From contig JAOPHQ010002043.1 of the NCBI GenBank assembly GCA_030340625.1, positions 56,895 through 120,894 of the forward strand: 64,000 nucleotides of DNA. The letters run 5' to 3'. Shown piece after piece: positions 32,501 through 57,323 of the stretch. The DNA is from Merluccius polli. Taxonomy: Eukaryota; Chordata; Actinopteri; Gadiformes; Merlucciidae. Below the pieces are notes generated by a model, which saw only the letters and a list, made by a program, of their open reading frames with translations, was not told the DNA's origin and made no database searches. Each line of letters opens with the position of its first letter. Within the stretch, counting starts at the first letter, position 1. The translations under genes were made by a program, and so were the position numbers.

Positions 32501-33422
32501 TTTTTATTGACTTTTTGTCTGCCCACATAGTATAGTACATAGTATAGTGCTGGGACTATTTCTTAACCATCTGGCCGGAATGTCAATTATTTATTTTCCT
32601 ATACCCAAATCTAATACAATTCTAATACGACTCTCCCATGTCTTTGCAGCCTTAGTAACCAGGTGTCACCATCCATGCGTGCGAAGCTCGCAGCTTACTG
32701 CCTTGCATTGCAGCTACACATGGGTCACATGACGGTGAACCTGACGCTGCTGCAGCGAGATCTGTTTGTGAAAGAACAGTGGTGAGTCTGCAGCTAGTCT
32801 CACAAGTCCGATGTCTGATCTGATGGCAGACGACCCCAAATCTGGGTGAACGGAGCATTTCAATTTCTTTTGCTTCATATTTGAAGTAAGCGCGCAATTG
32901 GCGAACACAAGCTCGGCCAGCACTAGAAAAGTAATAAAAAGTGTCTGTAAAGGTTTCGAATCAACAATGTAGACTGGCTACTGTATACTGTAAATGCCGT
33001 CTGAAACCTTCAGCCACTTGTGCAAATGAGTCGTCTTCGGTAGTATGTCTCCGTAACACCAGGAAACAAGGTGTCACTATAACATAGGACTGCTGGATCC
33101 GAGATTAGTCTGCAGCTAAGTGCTAAGGGTGCTAAGACACAAAAAGTTGTCTTGACAGGAGCCATTCTCAGTCATTATTCAGTTACATTTTCTAAAGTGA
33201 CAATATGGATGTGGTGCTACAGCCTTTAGATCATACAACTTTTCATTTTTATCTTTCAGGATGATGGAGGTGGCCAAATCAATGGGGCTGACTCTCATAA
33301 AACCTGCCAAAGTCAAAGCAGAGATGCGTAACCCAGGAGACGAACACACATTTGCCACTCTGGTTCTCCCCCTGATCAAATATAAAGCGAAGCCAGATAG
33401 GAGTTTTAAGAAAAGGCAATAG
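29587..33422 (+). CDS. polr1e: RNA polymerase I subunit RPA49 (POLR1E)
   Basis: A49-type subunit that pairs with POLR1G/A34-type and helps Pol I initiate and elongate rRNA synthesis in the nucleolus. Twelve exons: 29587-29650, 29965-30068, 30188-30264, 30359-30444, 31066-31121, 31301-31445, 31771-31881, 32000-32096, 32187-32314, 32405-32486, 32650-32781, 33260-33422 (TAG); 1245 nt, 414 aa (human 419). Recognised by VQFSNGKLQNAEKLDFTFY, DRLSYVGNNFGTGSLKCNNL, MHNAQLFNMQPF, EAFGTTKQKRALSNRRLNKV and YLFNDLMSPADYKEL. The N-terminal half is the dimerisation domain and the C-terminal half the tandem winged-helix region. The C-terminus is basic (FKKRQ). The ATG is set by the first in-frame ATG before the exon 1 donor. 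Poly(A) signals lie at 33495-33500 and 33519-33524. Confidence 0.95.
32793..33115. repeat. Dispersed repeat copy 2 (partner of 11390-11830)
   Basis: In the last POLR1E intron. Contains CTAGTCTCACAA, AAATCTGGGTGAAC, CTCGGCCAGCACTAG and CTGGATCCGAGA in the same order as the UBA6 intron copy. It is bounded by AGTCTGCAGCTA near both ends (32787 and 33105). Confidence 0.55.
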
Positions 33423-34810
33423 AGACCAAGAGTAGAAGAATAATGACAGAAGTGGTAGAAAGAGATGCAATTCAAAGAGTACAATACACTTTGAAATAAA
33501 TCTGTTGTATTTCATCAAAATAAAATAGCTTTTTGAAGATTATACAGTTGTCTTCTTAAAATATCATAAAAGGCTGTGGAATGAGATGGGTGTAAATAAT
33601 GGACATTTGTTCACTTGCTTTGTTGAAAACCATTGATAGTACACATGTAGAAAAACTAGACACAAAAAAAGCTAAACATTGACTATTACCATCCGGTTAT
33701 ATGTGGATATTACACAGCGTGTCAAGAGTTTGTCACTATTTTCAAGAGCTTGTCGCTAACCTAATTGTAAGGTGGTACAATCGGACTGTCTTTAGTGTTA
33801 TAAGAGATGGTTTAACAATCAAAAACAAAATGATTGTTTCGCCACTATTTGTGTCTACCTTTCGATAGATTTAGTGGGTGTTCCTGGTGGATACAGTATA
33901 GGCCCATGGTCACAGAACCTGACGGGCTCATTGTAGGTTTGTAGGGTTGTCGGGGTGTTGTTCCCATGGACAGTCCAGTTTTTATGTTCTTTGTGGGAAT
34001 GTAACAGACTAGTAAGACATGGTTTGAAAAGAAGATTCATGAATGCAACATTATGCAGTACATTAAGATTACACTAAGTATGGATGTGTTTCATATACAA
34101 GATACGATTGTCAAACATTACTAGCCAAATGTGTGCGTTAATAGCTTCAGAACAAAACCACGGGCTCACTGATGGCGTAGCTTTTGTGCATTGGTTGGAG
34201 GCCATGTTTGGATTTTGAAAGGATTTTCATCCTTTCATGTACACAATATTACAAATTGCCCTCCAGCCATTACAGGCCTGTTGCTAAAGTAGTCATAATT
34301 AGGCCCATCTTTAGTCAAACTACATATGGATTCACTAGACATCTCCCAAGCTCTTGTGACTTACTATGCTCACTTAAGAACTCATGTTTTTTTAAAAGTG
34401 CATTTACAGAAAACAAGTTATCGGCAGTGAATGTTACATGAATGCAAAAACAATGGCATTCAAATTGCAACATTTGAAACGGTGAAATATACAACTTAAA
34501 CTAAATAGAAAAATGCTGTACACTGTCTAGTGAGTTGTTTTTTTACATTAGTACTTTGCATTTGAATGCAAACAAATGGAAATATAGGCATGAGTGTCAT
34601 CTACACCTGCGGTAGTGGCGTTTTTCATTCTGTCACGATACAGCCGAGAACTTTACTGTGCCTTCCCCTCCAGCAGAATGAACCATGTGAACTGGTCACT
34701 AGTGTTGAAGCCTTGTCGTCAGTTCTTGTGCCCGCCGTAATAGTGTTGGCATCGCCCGGTGTTGAAACAGGCACAAAGTGTAGTTGTTATTCATTGTGAC
34801 CAGCGGCCGT
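33423..34810. other. Convergent 3' ends of POLR1E (+) and FBXO10 (-)
   Basis: The POLR1E 3' UTR is short, to about 33545. The rest is probably FBXO10 3' UTR and spacer. No coding exon or transposon recognised. Confidence 0.5.
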
Positions 34811-37800
34811 TCACAGGATGGAGCAGAACATACTGCCGCTGTTGTGGCAGCCACTCTCCACAGTGGCGCTGATCCGGGCGGTCATGGAGATGGTGAGGCG
34901 GGAGGAGTAGCGCGACGTGGAGGGCCCACATGTGGAATCGGAGAGCGGACGGGCCGAGGGGTTCTCCAAAGCCCACAGAGTGTGTGACGGACAGCTGTCG
35001 GGTCAAGGAAACGTTAGATGACCGTGTATTCAAAATTCTTAGTCCAAAGATAACTGCTGCGATATTTACATGTATAATATAGTATATGGTAACATATCAA
35101 GAAGATGGTACATTTGAAATTGGCACATAAGGGGGGGACCCCTGGACAGAAGTAACTCATTTCATATAGTCTATAGTGGTGTGTGCTGGTTACCTGTTGC
35201 TATGCTGCAGAACCATGTTGTTATTCAATACACAGCTCCCGTTGCTCGGGTCGATGTGTAGAAGTGATTCTTTGTTTCCCGGGTGGCCCTGGAACAGGAC
35301 ATTGTCACCGATAACTCCCTTTACTGGCCCAAGCACAACTATGGCCCCACCTCCCTGTGCTGGCTGGACGCGGTTACGCAGCACCTGAAGCCCGAAGACA
35401 ATGCAAAGCACATTCACAACGGTTGGCTATGGACTGGCTATGTGAGCAAAATAACAGTAAAACATACTGGATGCAGAGTGTTTGGGCTGTATTCAACCCA
35501 ACTTACCTTCACGTCCGCATTGCTGGAGACCTGAATCGCGTTGCCGTGGTTACCGACCACATCGTTCTCACCGATCTGCCCGTCGCCACAGAAACTGACA
35601 CCGTGGCCTTTGTTGTCATAGACACCGTTGCCGCGGAGCTCTACCCGGCAGTCCTTCTCCACAGTAACGCCGCCCAGGCCGTTGTCAAGTACGCAGTTGG
35701 CCACCAGCCGTGTCAGCTGACTACTCTGTAGGACAGCGATGCCGGCTGCGCAGTTGCTGTTCAAAAGGTTTCCGATGATGTTCAGCGGCTCACTGGTCTT
35801 CACGTACAGGCCTACGGCTACACGTCATGCAAGTAAAAAGACACAACATACATAAGAAGGCGAGTGACGGATTACTTGAACCCTCACTGCGGGCAACACG
35901 CCTAATATACAGCGGTGCCATCACCGTGGCGTCGTTTACCTCCATTGTGGCTCATACAGTTGCTCTCCACTAGCGCCACACTGATGGAACGCCGGGCAGA
36001 GTAGCGCTCATCTTCACTGTCCAGGTCGCTCTCCCATGCGAAGATCTCCCCGTCGTCGTTAAAGTTCTCCTGGGCTCCCCCTCGCCTTGCTCCGTCTCCT
36101 CCTCCACCTCCTCCTCCTCCTCCTCCTCCTCCTCTCCTCTCCCCTCCCCATTCCTGAACAGCCCCATCCCCAACTCTGGGCTCCCTGTTCTCCGGGTCCT
36201 TCCGGCAGAACACAGCCAGCCCATAGATGCGATTGTGGGTAATGTAGTTTGCCAGGAGTTGCGGGAGGCTGGAGGCCATGACCCACACACCGCAGCCCTT
36301 GTTGCCTAACGAATCGGGAGGAGCGAAAACAGACATGGCCAAGCGATTAGAAACAAATTCCTCATTGCTACTGCCTGTTTGGTGCTAATCCCTGTCCCGG
36401 TTTTGGTAAAGATGAAATCAATGAACCTAACTAACTACCGACTCCACGACTAACTATGGATGCTGCTGCTGGAACCGAGACGCCGCTACTCACAGTAGAT
36501 GTGGTTCCCCTCTATGAGCCCGCGGCCTCGCTCCCCGACCACCACGCCATCAGAGTAGCCGTAGCAGATGTAGTTGTTTCTCAGGATGGGGTCGCCCCCT
36601 CGGCGGATGTCTGCCCCCCCCCACTGGTTCTCTCTGATCACGTTTTCTAATGAAGGAGACGCGTTCACAGACAGAGTTCACAGAGACATTAATGGCAGAA
36701 CTCCACTGAAGCAAAGACTAAGCAAGTATTGATGATGATCTACTTATACTTCAAAATTGTATTTTTGATCGATAGCCATATCTATACTCATATCTTCCAT
36801 TTGGAAATCAGTTGAGATTTGAGAAATGGTTGGATAACGACAATGACGATGACAAATATTCACACACCTATGATCATCCCTCTGCCGTTCTCATTCACGG
36901 CGATTCCCGCTGCTTGACCCTGGAAAATATGATTCCCGCTGAAAGAGAGGGAACGACAGAGGCTTCTGAGCGACACATTCTGCTTCCCGTTCAAATGTCA
37001 AATGTTCACGCTCATTGGCCGATGGACATTTAGTAACGGCGCGTTCCCGGGGCAGCCTCCCTCACCTGACCACAGGATTCCCGCTGAAGAGAATATAGAC
37101 ACCCGCCTCTTTGTTGTTGTAGATCTGGTTGCTCCGGATTGAACCCTTCCCGTTGCCAAGGACAACAACTCCAGAACGCAGACCACTGTGTATTCGGTTA
37201 CACTGTGCAAGGGGGGGGGAAGAGACGGAGAGCAAATATGTGACTTTTGAATTGCAAAAGAAAGTGCGCCACGTTTAGCCGTTTAGCAATCAAGTTATTC
37301 GGCTATTAAGTTCCACGCGCGGCTTTCGGTGTGTTCAACTGTGTACCGTGAAATTAACTTATGAAATATCTTGGGTAAACTGACATGAATAAATGCTTAA
37401 ATAAATGTTCGGCAAAGTTCAGAAAAGAAGAAGCGGGCCACAGCAGCGCCTCAAAGCGTACCAGGATAATGGGGTCAGCCCCTTTGCGGATGTCGAGCCC
37501 TGCCTCCCCATTGGAGTGGATGTTGTTCTCAGCGATGAGTCCATGAGCGGAGAGGCGAAGGAACACGCCCGAGGCGCTGCACTCCCTCACTTCGTTACGT
37601 AACATCACTATCTGGAAGGAAAAAAAAAGCAATTAAGATAGGGATGGTTAAGCGGCAGACCACACATTTCTTGGACCTCGACTTTGCCTTTGTGTTTTGA
37701 TATATACGTTATTGTATTAAGCATAAGACATACAGCCAACATCCGAAGTAATGTGTTAGCAATCTCTGGAAACACTTGATGTATACTGCACACAGTATAG

Positions 37801-39494
37801 AAACAAGTCATTATCATATTTACGGTGGAGTTCTGGATGCAGCGGACGGCGTAGTTGAGCCCCCGGAAGACGTTTGCTTCCAGCCGAGCCTGACCGTAAT
37901 TACAAATGTGCACTCCGCCCTTCCCGTCGCGAAAGAGGCATCGCCTCACGAAACAGCCCTGAATGGACGTGGCCAACAGCTGGGCCTCCGGGTCCCGTTG
38001 CAGCTCCTGCTGCAGCGAGAGGAGTTCGGAGATCGCGTAGGGGGGGTCGGGGGAAGACGCCGGAGGCAGCGAGCCGTCGGGTTGGGGCTTCAGGAGGTGG
38101 GCGAGGCCGTGGCGGTCGCGGGGCAGTTTGTAGTCCCACGAAGTCCGATCGTCTCCCTCGCTCGGGGCTTTTCGGCGCGCCGTCGCCAGGTTTATCCGCG
38201 CCCCAGCCGTCCTCGATCACGGTGTCCTGACCGAGCAAGTGCGCCCCTGGCGCCGCCGCCGCTCTGCCACGCCGCCTTGCTCCAGTCCTCTGCGGTAACA
38301 TCCGTGGCGCCCGCCTCGGCGTTCCCCGTCCCCCGGCCGCCCCTGGGTTGGTTTCCGTTGGTCGGCGAGCCCCAGGATGTTAACGTCCTGGCCAAAGCCG
38401 CCAAGTGTTTGCAGGCCCAGTTCCTCTCGGACACCGGGGTGCCGTCCACGGTGACGGAGGCGGTGTCGCTTCCTGAGAAGTCACAGCTGTCCAGTAAGCT
38501 GAGGGTGACGCCCAGGAAGTTTGCGGAGCTGCCCTGCGAGAAGGAGCAAAAGCGGGCCTGGCAGGTTCCCGGGCCCCGGATCTGCAGCTGGGCCCCCTCA
38601 AAGTTGCAGTTATCCAGCTGGACGTGCCCCCACGACGTCTGGAGCAAAAGGGGGACCACGACGGCAAACAAAGGCGTTGAGAAGACGAGAAGAAAATGTG
38701 TTTAGTTAACATAGGGGTTGAATTCATTTGAATTTGATTGTTGATCGGTCAAATTCCATCTGACTGATATTAAAAAACACACACTCTTGGCACTAGCCCG
38801 CGCATGAAAGTCCCCTCATTCATGTCATATCTGACAGCAAAACATTGCATTGCAAAACAAACAAACACCAGCAGGAAAACACAACTTAAATCCTTTTCTC
38901 AGCTCACCTTGTACACCACAGTGGAGAACCACGCTGGCATGAACACCAGATTGCACAGCCTGGCTGTGGGGCACTGCTGATCCATACACACCAGCAGGGA
39001 CACTTCTCCCAGCTGGCCCAGCCCCACCAGCTCCACAGGCACCTTCAGCGTCACCTTCCGCCTGCTCCTCGTACACCCCGGGGTGCAGGACCACACGGTC
39101 GTACGGCCCCGCCGCCCCCAGGGCCGCGCGCAAGGTGTCGAATTCACAACCGGGCCCCACGTGCCAAATCCGCCGATCCTTCCTCCGGCGGAAGAGGTGG
39201 AGGCAGGCGGAGGACTGGAGCTCCACGCCGTTTTGCGTCCAGGTGCGGCTGGCCAGGGAGTGCTGCTTCAGGGCCTCCCTCCAGGACGCCGGCTCCCGGT
39301 GGGGCTGACTGGGCCAGTTGGGGTGGCGGCACTCCGGGGCAGCCGAGGCACAGCTGTTTCCAGCGGGTGTTGTCCAGCGAGAGGACGAGCTCCCGCCAGG
39401 CGTGGCACACCAGGCAACAGCGACCCAGGTCTGGCAGCGGGAGGTAGGCCAAGATAACCCTCCACAGCTCCACAGGGAGGGCGGCCACCTCCAT
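34811..39494 (-). CDS. fbxo10: F-box only protein 10 (right-handed beta-helix), frame broken four times
   Basis: SCF substrate receptor; human FBXO10 targets BCL2. Exons: 39494-38908, 38638-37824, 37611-37462, 37202-37066, 36938-36868, 36646-36494, 36305-35940, 35811-35507, 35384-35194, 34994-34811. The F-box opens MEVAALPVELWRVILAYLPL, followed by PbH1/CASH beta-helix repeats (for example NNIHSNGEAGLDIRKGADP, GLRSGVVVLGNGKGSIRSNQ). The protein ends MFCSIL, a CaaX box with leucine last, which favours geranylgeranylation. Exons 3-10 of that list are in frame. The first two are each 2 bases too long for their 0/0 phases: reading frame shifts by one base at about 39336-39339, 39052-39056, 38244-38247 and 38164-38167. 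Without these the product would be about 984 aa (human 956). A polyglycine run (about 12) lies near 36098-36134. The ATG exon begins at about 39538 after an acceptor preceded by TG repeat. Confidence 0.92.
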
Positions 39495-39548
39495 GGCAGC
39501 AGAGACTCCACCTCACCTGTGGAGTCGCACCTGGAGGACTGGGGGGAA

Positions 39549-39560
39549 GCAACACACACA

Positions 39561-39597
<37 letters not shown>
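39549..39597. repeat. (CA)n, sense (TG)n, upstream of FBXO10 ATG exon acceptor
   Basis: CA on the plus strand with one TA break; on the gene strand, TG repeat followed by TTGCTTCCCCCCAG. Confidence 0.95.
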
Positions 39598-39598
<1 letters not shown>

Positions 39599-39683
39599 CA
39601 CATGATGAACCAGTGATGCACGGAAACAACAGGGTCTTATGCAGTGTATTTCACAGCAACGGTAATAGTATAGTAATAATAAC

Positions 39684-39948
39684 GGTTTACACTTTACACT
39701 TTAGATTAGGGGCCACATATTCACCTTTAACTAGTTGCTTATAAGCATGCATATTGGCTCTTTATTAGTCATTATAAAGCACTTATTAATGCATTATTCT
39801 GCATGACAATATTCTACAACTACGAGGCCATTAACTTTAATATCAGAGTTTTCCCTCAATAACCTCCTAATTACTGCTTATTGATAGTAAGTAAGGAACT
39901 AGCAACTAGTTAATGGTGAATATGTGGTCCCTAATCTAAAGTGTTACC
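39684..39948. mobile_element. hAT-like MITE, copy 1
   Basis: The ends are inverted repeats of GGTAACACTTTAGATTAGGG-type sequence (the left end has a small internal duplication). A perfect 8-bp duplication ATAATAAC flanks it (39676-39683 and 39949-39956). It is 265 bp with no ORF. Confidence 0.82.
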
Positions 39949-40103
39949 ATAATAACCAATGTGCATTACTAAACTAGTAATGCACGTAGTATGCACGTTG
40001 TAAATGCAAACGTTGGAAACGTTGGTTTAGAATTAAGCCCCAATAATAATAATAATAATAATAATAAATACGTTTAGGGGGTCAAAAATGCAGTGAAAGT
40101 ACC

Positions 40104-40134
<31 letters not shown>

Positions 40135-40820
40135 CACCAAAAACAATAGGGACCTTCCAGTCCAAACTGGCTCGGTCCCTAATAATAATAATAATAATAA
40201 TACTAAACCAATTGGCAAGTTACGAGTACAGTTAAGTACAGGACAGACCCAGCGACAATACACGAGATGAAGGCATATACACACTATGTGTGTGGTATGT
40301 GTGATGTGTGTAGATGTAACGTGATGCTGCAGCGCTGAGCTGCAGACCAGACTCCAGCTACAGCTATCTGCGACATGAAGCTCCGCCTCACCAAGTGTCA
40401 GCTTTAATGCTCGCTTTTCTTCCTCCCGTTAGATGTTTTAAAAAAGTGCTAACATTTGCAACGACGATGTTTGTTTGTTTGTTTTGTTTGTTTGTTTCTT
40501 ACCGTGGTGGTGGTGGTGGTGTTGGCACGAGAAGGATGGATTCAATAGCCGAGATGAAACGTTGCAAAGAAAACCGCAGCGCTTTACGGCATGGAGGAGG
40601 AGGAGGAGGAGGCGTGGAGAACCAGGACGCGCCGCGCGCGCACGCACGCACGCACACACGCACAGGCTCACACATTTTTTTGTGATAAGTCATTATTTTA
40701 AGATACTATTTCGAGAAACTTTCTCATTCATTATAATGACTTGATCTTTTGATCTTGATCTTTTTCCTCCATCACATTGGTGGACAGTGGCTTCCATAGC
40801 TGAACACTTGAGATAGGGAA

Positions 40821-40821
<1 letters not shown>

Positions 40822-40885
<64 letters not shown>
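40822..40885. repeat. (TA)n microsatellite
   Basis: About 64 bp of uninterrupted TA in the FBXO10-RHOT1 spacer. Confidence 0.95.
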
Positions 40886-40887
<2 letters not shown>

Positions 40888-41177
40888 ACTCTCACTGATC
40901 AGACGGTTTGACTTAATAGCAAAAATGATTTGGTTCAAATGGGGACATAATAACAGAGAGTAAGAAGAGAAACTCATCAAAGAAAAGCATCAGCTGATGG
41001 GTCCCATGCCTGAGTTTGCATAGAGAATACATGCACAATATACAATTCACAACTATCCCTAGCTGTTGGCGAAAGGAGGCTGCCTCCTTTCTCCCAGGGT
41101 CAACCTTAGCCAACAACAGATAGCTGGACCTTATGGTTCCTTTGTTAGGCATAGACGTATAATCAATAATTGAAGCC

Positions 41178-41203
41178 TTGTAGCATGAGAACATAAAGAA
41201 ATT

Positions 41204-41256
<53 letters not shown>

Positions 41257-41348
41257 TAACACTTTAGATTAGGGACCACATATTAACCATTAACTAGTTG
41301 CTAAGATGGCCTTATGCCACCACAGCCTTGTTGAGAACATAAAGAAAT

Positions 41349-41411
<63 letters not shown>
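41178..41411. repeat. Duplicated (AT)n unit with truncated hAT-like end
   Basis: GAGAACATAAAGAAATTAC followed by (AT)n appears twice (about 41187-41254 and 41334-41411). Between the arrays lies a 50-bp left end of the GGTAACACTTTAGATTAGGG element (41255-41304), which breaks off without a right end. Confidence 0.8.
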
Positions 41412-41414
<3 letters not shown>

Positions 41415-41680
41415 TGGTTAAGGTTTCGGGCTTGTAACCGGGTTGCCGGTTGCCGGTTCGATCCCCGAGCAGTCCACGGCTGAAGTGCACTTGAGCAAGG
41501 CACCTAACCCCTCACTGCTCCCCGAGCGCCGCTGGTTGGGCAGGCAGCTCACTGCTCTGGGTTAGTGTGTGATTCACCTCACTGTGTGTTCACTGTGTGC
41601 TGTGTGTGTTCACTAATTCGGTTAAATTGGGTTAAATGCAGAGAAACTAATTTCCCTCACGGGATCAAAAAAGTATATAT
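41412..41680 (+). mobile_element. SINE with tRNA-type head and V-SINE-like core
   Basis: The B-box-like GGTTCGATCCCC of a degraded tRNA head is followed by TTGAGCAAGGCACCTAACCC, a core shared with fish V-SINEs. The 3' end, TTTCCCTCACGGGATCAAAAAAGT, resembles a LINE tail. (AT)n flanks both sides. Confidence 0.7.
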
Positions 41681-42016
41681 CCATCTGTGGAGGGTTTATG
41701 TGGAGTGTGTGTTGTTGGTGGCTGGTTTACAGCCTCACCTGGCCTGAGTCACACTGATTGGACTCTGGCTGGGTGGGGCTGCACACCTGTGGTGCATGAG
41801 CAATCATGGCACCCAGGATAAACCAGCCATCAACACACACACTCGAGGAGGAGCACAGTCATGACTTGAAGTACCATCAGCTCGGCGAATAACATCTGGC
41901 CTGAAACTCGAATAAACACCTTGAACAACATCTACCCGTGTCCTGTGTCGGAGGGCCCCAAGGAAAGCCACTTCGGTGGCGTGTGGCCGGACGACCCTGC
42001 CACACCATCCATCCAT

Positions 42017-42044
42017 ATATATATATATATATATATATATACAG

Positions 42045-42076
<32 letters not shown>

Positions 42077-42093
42077 TGTATGTATGTATGTAT
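42017..42093. repeat. (AT)n and (TATG)n arrays
   Basis: AT repeat to about 42040, then about 11 TATG units ending at the left tip of the second hAT-like copy. Confidence 0.95.
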
Positions 42094-42366
42094 GGTAACT
42101 GTTTAGATTAGGGACCACATATTAACCATAGTTGCTAAGATCGTAATTTATGTACAACAACTTCCTTACTTACTATCAATAAGCAGTAATTAGGAGGTTA
42201 TTGAGGGAAAACTAATATTAAAGTGAATGGCCTCGTAGTTGTAGAATATGGTCATGCAGAATAATGCATTAATAAGTGCTTTATAATGACTAATAAAGAG
42301 CCAATATGCATGATTATAAGAAGAATAACTAGTTAATGGTGAATTGTGGTCCCTAATCTAAAGTGT

Positions 42367-42369
<3 letters not shown>
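42094..42369. mobile_element. hAT-like MITE, copy 2 (inverted relative to copy 1)
   Basis: Same family as 39684-39948 in opposite orientation: terminal GGTAACTGTTTAGATTAGGG, internal TTACTATCAATAAGCAGTAA, end CCCTAATCTAAAGTGTTAC. It is bounded by TATG and AT arrays, so no clear target duplication. Confidence 0.78.

Positions 42370-42427
<58 letters not shown>
42370..42427. repeat. (AT)n microsatellite
   Basis: About 58 bp of AT directly after the second hAT-like copy. Confidence 0.95.
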
Positions 42428-42432
<5 letters not shown>

Positions 42433-42468
42433 TATATAACAATAAAGCAGGCTTCGAGTCATGGAACG

Positions 42469-42525
42469 GGGCGTGGTTTCACGGAATACGGGCGTGGTTT
42501 CACTGAGCGAGGGGCGTGGTTTCAC
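42469..42525 (+). promoter_or_regulatory. Three tandem GGGCGTGGTTTCAC boxes, RHOT1 promoter
   Basis: Identical 14-mers at 42469-42482, 42490-42503 and 42512-42525, spaced 21-22 bp, about two helix turns. Each holds a GC/CACC-box core of Sp/KLF type. They stand about 350 bp before the RHOT1 ATG in a GC-rich stretch. Confidence 0.6.
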
Positions 42526-42873
42526 GAAACGGGGGCGGCCAGCGGCGCCATCTGCCGCCGGGACCGGGGAACGACGTGTGGCAGAATCAAAGCCAGGACC
42601 TCGTTAAAACAACACACCAGCTTGGCCACCGGAGGACACACGCTCTCCGGATTGGTCGCCATCATCGTCGCCATCCTAGGGGGGGGGGGGTTTTGCGTCG
42701 CGGTCGCCGCGTACGGCAGTAGTCCTATGCGGCTCGCGTCGAAGACGTCGTCGGTGCGAGGAGGAGGCCATGGGTAGCAGCCGGCGGTCCGGCGGCCCCT
42801 TCGTCCGGAGCGCAGCGTGAACGTTTACTGTGACCGGATTCACGCGGTTGAGTGTCCACGCCGGTTGGGGAAG

Positions 42874-57056
<14,183 letters not shown>

Positions 57057-57323
57057 AGGTCCCCTATGTTACCACCAGGCATGATGTTGCAAGCCATGTC
57101 AAAATCTACCCTCTAATGACATCACAAGTGGGAGTGTCCACCCAGATGTATGATAGATAGATCAGCATTCCAGCCTATTCAGTGGACTGTACCAACTGGT
57201 AGGCTGATCTATTTATCGTACATCTGGGTGGACACTCCCACTTGTGATGTCATTAGAGGGTAGATTTTGACATGGCTTGTAATGGGTAATCAACGTCACA
57301 CCTGGTGGTAAAATAGGGGACCT
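57057..57323. mobile_element. Foldback (palindromic) MITE-like element
   Basis: Left end AGGTCCCCTATGTTACCACC and right end (reverse complement) AGGTCCCCTATTTTACCACC differ at one base. The palindrome continues through GCCATGTCAAAATCTACCCT, CATCACAAGTGGGAGTGTCC and ATAGATCAGC, giving arms of about 130 bp. No ORF; no target duplication seen. Confidence 0.85.

Larger units (their letters stand above)
39495..42873. other. FBXO10 5' side, repeat-rich spacer and RHOT1 promoter
   Basis: From left: FBXO10 5' UTR to about 39538, (CA)n, a hAT-like element, three (AAT)n arrays (40041-40203), a stretch at 40360-40660 with GGA and CA repeats that may hold the FBXO10 first exon, three (AT)n arrays, a V-SINE-like element, a second hAT-like copy in opposite orientation, then the GC-rich RHOT1 promoter. 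A 41700-42010 stretch with AATAAA (CGAATAAACACC) looks LTR-like, but I could not define its ends. Confidence 0.55.

Noticed and set aside
38180..38260. A tiny intron to explain the FBXO10 frame change
   Set aside because: No paired GT-AG sites that keep TVIEDGW and join the frames; two one-base insertions fit better, matching the other exon.
37776..38705. 309-codon plus-strand ORF
   Set aside because: Antisense to FBXO10 exon 2-3; a product of GC-rich codon bias. The minus strand has homology and splice sites.
41430..41465. tRNA gene
   Set aside because: Only a B-box-like GGTTCGATCCCC remains and no cloverleaf can be folded; it is the head of a SINE.
41700..42010. Solo LTR of a retrovirus-like element
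   Set aside because: An AATAAA and LTR-like composition, but no matched ends, target duplication or primer site; too weak to call.
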